From: Gymnothorax reevesii
Lineage: Eukaryota > Chordata > Actinopteri > Anguilliformes > Muraenidae
Direction: 5' to 3'
Assembly: GCA_029721435.1 (NCBI GenBank)
Contig: CM056580.1
Location: forward strand, 24,732,367-24,796,366
DNA length: 64,000 nucleotides
Program-made: the position numbers and the translations under genes
In this document: positions 63,292 to 64,000 of the stretch, in pieces
How the letters are laid out: each line of letters starts with the position of its first letter
Position numbering within the stretch: the first letter of the stretch is position 1
Notes under the pieces: generated by a model
Told to the model about the DNA's origin: nothing
The model's database searches: none
Seen by the model: the letters and a program-made list of their open reading frames with translations, nothing else

Positions 63292-64000
63292 GCTAGCATT
63301 AGCATGTTAGCATTTGCATTCAAACATTTATATCACTCAATTTCCATTTTACACAAGAAGGGTTAAGCTGAAATGCCATCTGATCTCATGTTATCATCAT
63401 AGAGGACACGTTAAGTATGGAAATGACCAGATATTAGCACTTGCATTAGATCGCTAGCATTAGCATTTTAGCATCAGCATGTAAGCAGTAGCATTGAAAC
63501 ATTAACATGACCCAATTTGCTAATTATACAAGAAGGGTTGAGCTGAAATGTCATCTGATCTCAAATTAACATCATAGAGGACACGTACAGTATGAAAACG
63601 ACCAGATTTTAGCACTCACATTAGATTTCTAGCATTAGCATGTTAGCATTTGCATTTAAACATTTATATCACTCAATTTCCATTTTACACAAGAAGGCTT
63701 AAACTGAAATGCCATCTGATCTCATGTTAACATCATAGAGGACACGTTAAGTATGGAAATGACCAGATATTAGCACTTGCATTAGATCGCGAGCATTAGC
63801 ATTTTAGCATCAGCATGTAAGCATTAGCATTGAAACATTAACATGACCCAATTTGCTTATTATACAAGAAGGGTTAAGCTGAAATATCATCTGATCTCAT
63901 ATTAACATCATAGAGGACATGTACAGTTTGAAAATGACCAGATATTAGCACTCTTATAACATCGCTAGCATTAGCAATTCAGCATTGGCATGTTTGAATT
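63292..64000. repeat. Right end of window: A-B-A-B and start of a C
   Basis: Monomers 63292, 63453, 63628 (TCTAGC start), 63789 (private GCGAGC start) and the first 37 bases of a C at 63964. The trio A(TCTAGC)-B-C(AATTCAGCATT) repeats the order at 31501, 36421 and 49436, at an offset of 14,192 from the last. The array therefore returns to a C-containing unit here and presumably continues past the window. Confidence 0.9.
63964..64000 (+). repeat. C monomer, no. 18, cut by window end
   Basis: 37 bases: GCTAGC start, AATTCAGCATT and the complete left hairpin arm (63990-63999). The right arm lies beyond the window. Confidence 0.9.

Larger units (their letters stand above)
1..64000. repeat. Satellite DNA array filling the window, 378 complete monomers plus one partial
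   Basis: A single family of monomers, each normally beginning GCTAGC and ending TTAGATC or a close variant, follows head-to-tail from the first base to the last. Walking the start site through the window gives 173 monomers of 161 bp (A), 188 of 175 bp (B) and 17 of 189 bp (C), a total of 63,966 bp; the seven small length exceptions sum to -3, which matches the observed 63,963 bp before the final partial monomer. No inversion, transposon or unique DNA interrupts it. All three plus-strand frames of the monomers contain stops and 161 and 175 are not multiples of three, so no ORF persists. Family knowledge: arrays like this are typical of eukaryotic centromeric or pericentromeric heterochromatin. 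The teleost guess rests only on the TTAGCAT-type subrepeats and is weak. Confidence 0.98.

Noticed and set aside
1..64000. Possible open reading frames, including ones running over several monomers
   Set aside because: TAG, TAA and TGA recur in all plus-strand frames (in GCTAGC/TTAGCAT, CTTAAAC and AGCTGAAATG contexts), the minus-strand frames I read closed within a monomer or so, and 161/175-bp steps shift the frame. No start with coding-like composition was seen.
1..64000. CRISPR array (direct repeats with regular spacing)
   Set aside because: There are no unique spacers; repeat and intervening sequence belong to the same 161-189 bp monomer, and the array is far longer than and unlike any prokaryotic locus.
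1..64000. Telomeric or subtelomeric repeat (TTAGCAT resembling TTAGGG)
   Set aside because: The heptads are degenerate, embedded in a longer monomer, and contain no TTAGGG runs.
1..64000. CENP-B box
   Set aside because: The few TTCG occurrences (near 7650, 9553, 10452, 10741, 19691, 24234) are not followed by the A..CGGG pattern, and I see no CGGG in the array.

Overview
The whole 64 kb window is one uninterrupted tandem satellite array. I find no protein-coding gene, RNA gene, transposon, CRISPR array or non-repeat spacer. Tracking the GCTAGC monomer start from base 1 to the end gives 378 complete monomers and one truncated monomer (63964-64000). All are head-to-tail in one orientation. A hand count of one 161-bp monomer gives about 34% G+C. 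An array this long with higher-order structure points to eukaryotic constitutive heterochromatin (centromere, pericentromere or a heterochromatic block). Strings of TTAGCAT / ATGCTAA units are familiar from fish genomes, so a teleost is my best guess, but that is low-confidence recall and not proof.

Monomers fall into three exact length classes. A is 161 bp (173 copies), B is 175 bp (188 copies, 25 of them a recognisable B-prime variant) and C is 189 bp (17 complete copies plus the truncated one). These equal 23, 25 and 27 units of 7 bp. The difference lies in the 5' part, a degenerate run of TTAGCAT-like heptads; A, B and C differ by one 14-bp (two-heptad) step each. The remaining roughly 90-110 bp is length-constant. 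Across 64 kb only seven monomers depart from 161+14k, and three of those carry the same inherited 1-bp insertion. The basic unit is a 336-bp A-B dimer (average 168 bp per monomer, close to nucleosome spacing).

Layout: 1-861, A-B-B-C-A block; 862-4949, two near-identical 12-monomer units of 2044 bp; 4950-6468, mixed A/B; 6469-10087, two 11-monomer units offset by 1897 bp; 10088-13111, nine plain A-B dimers; 13112-17345, dimers with one C; 17346-26431, two 27-monomer units of 4543 bp; 26432-28111, five dimers; 28112-40305, two diverged versions of a long C-containing unit, the second lacking six monomers, plus flanking copies; 40306-49771, two 28-monomer units of 4733 bp; 49772-54178, a 10-monomer unit followed by 8-monomer units (1358 bp); 54179-64000, five copies of a 7-monomer unit (1183 bp) among dimers, embedded in a 20-monomer repeat (3374 bp).

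The segments look like the record of repeated in-register unequal exchange at several scales: heptad pairs (14 bp), dimers (336 bp), 7- to 28-monomer units, and copies displaced by 12-14 kb. Features of interest are the heptad-quantised lengths, a 10-bp-arm hairpin found only in C monomers, the link between a monomer's last bases and the class of the next monomer, and the mosaic boundaries between homogenised domains. Any centromere function is inference; I see no CENP-B-box-like sequence.
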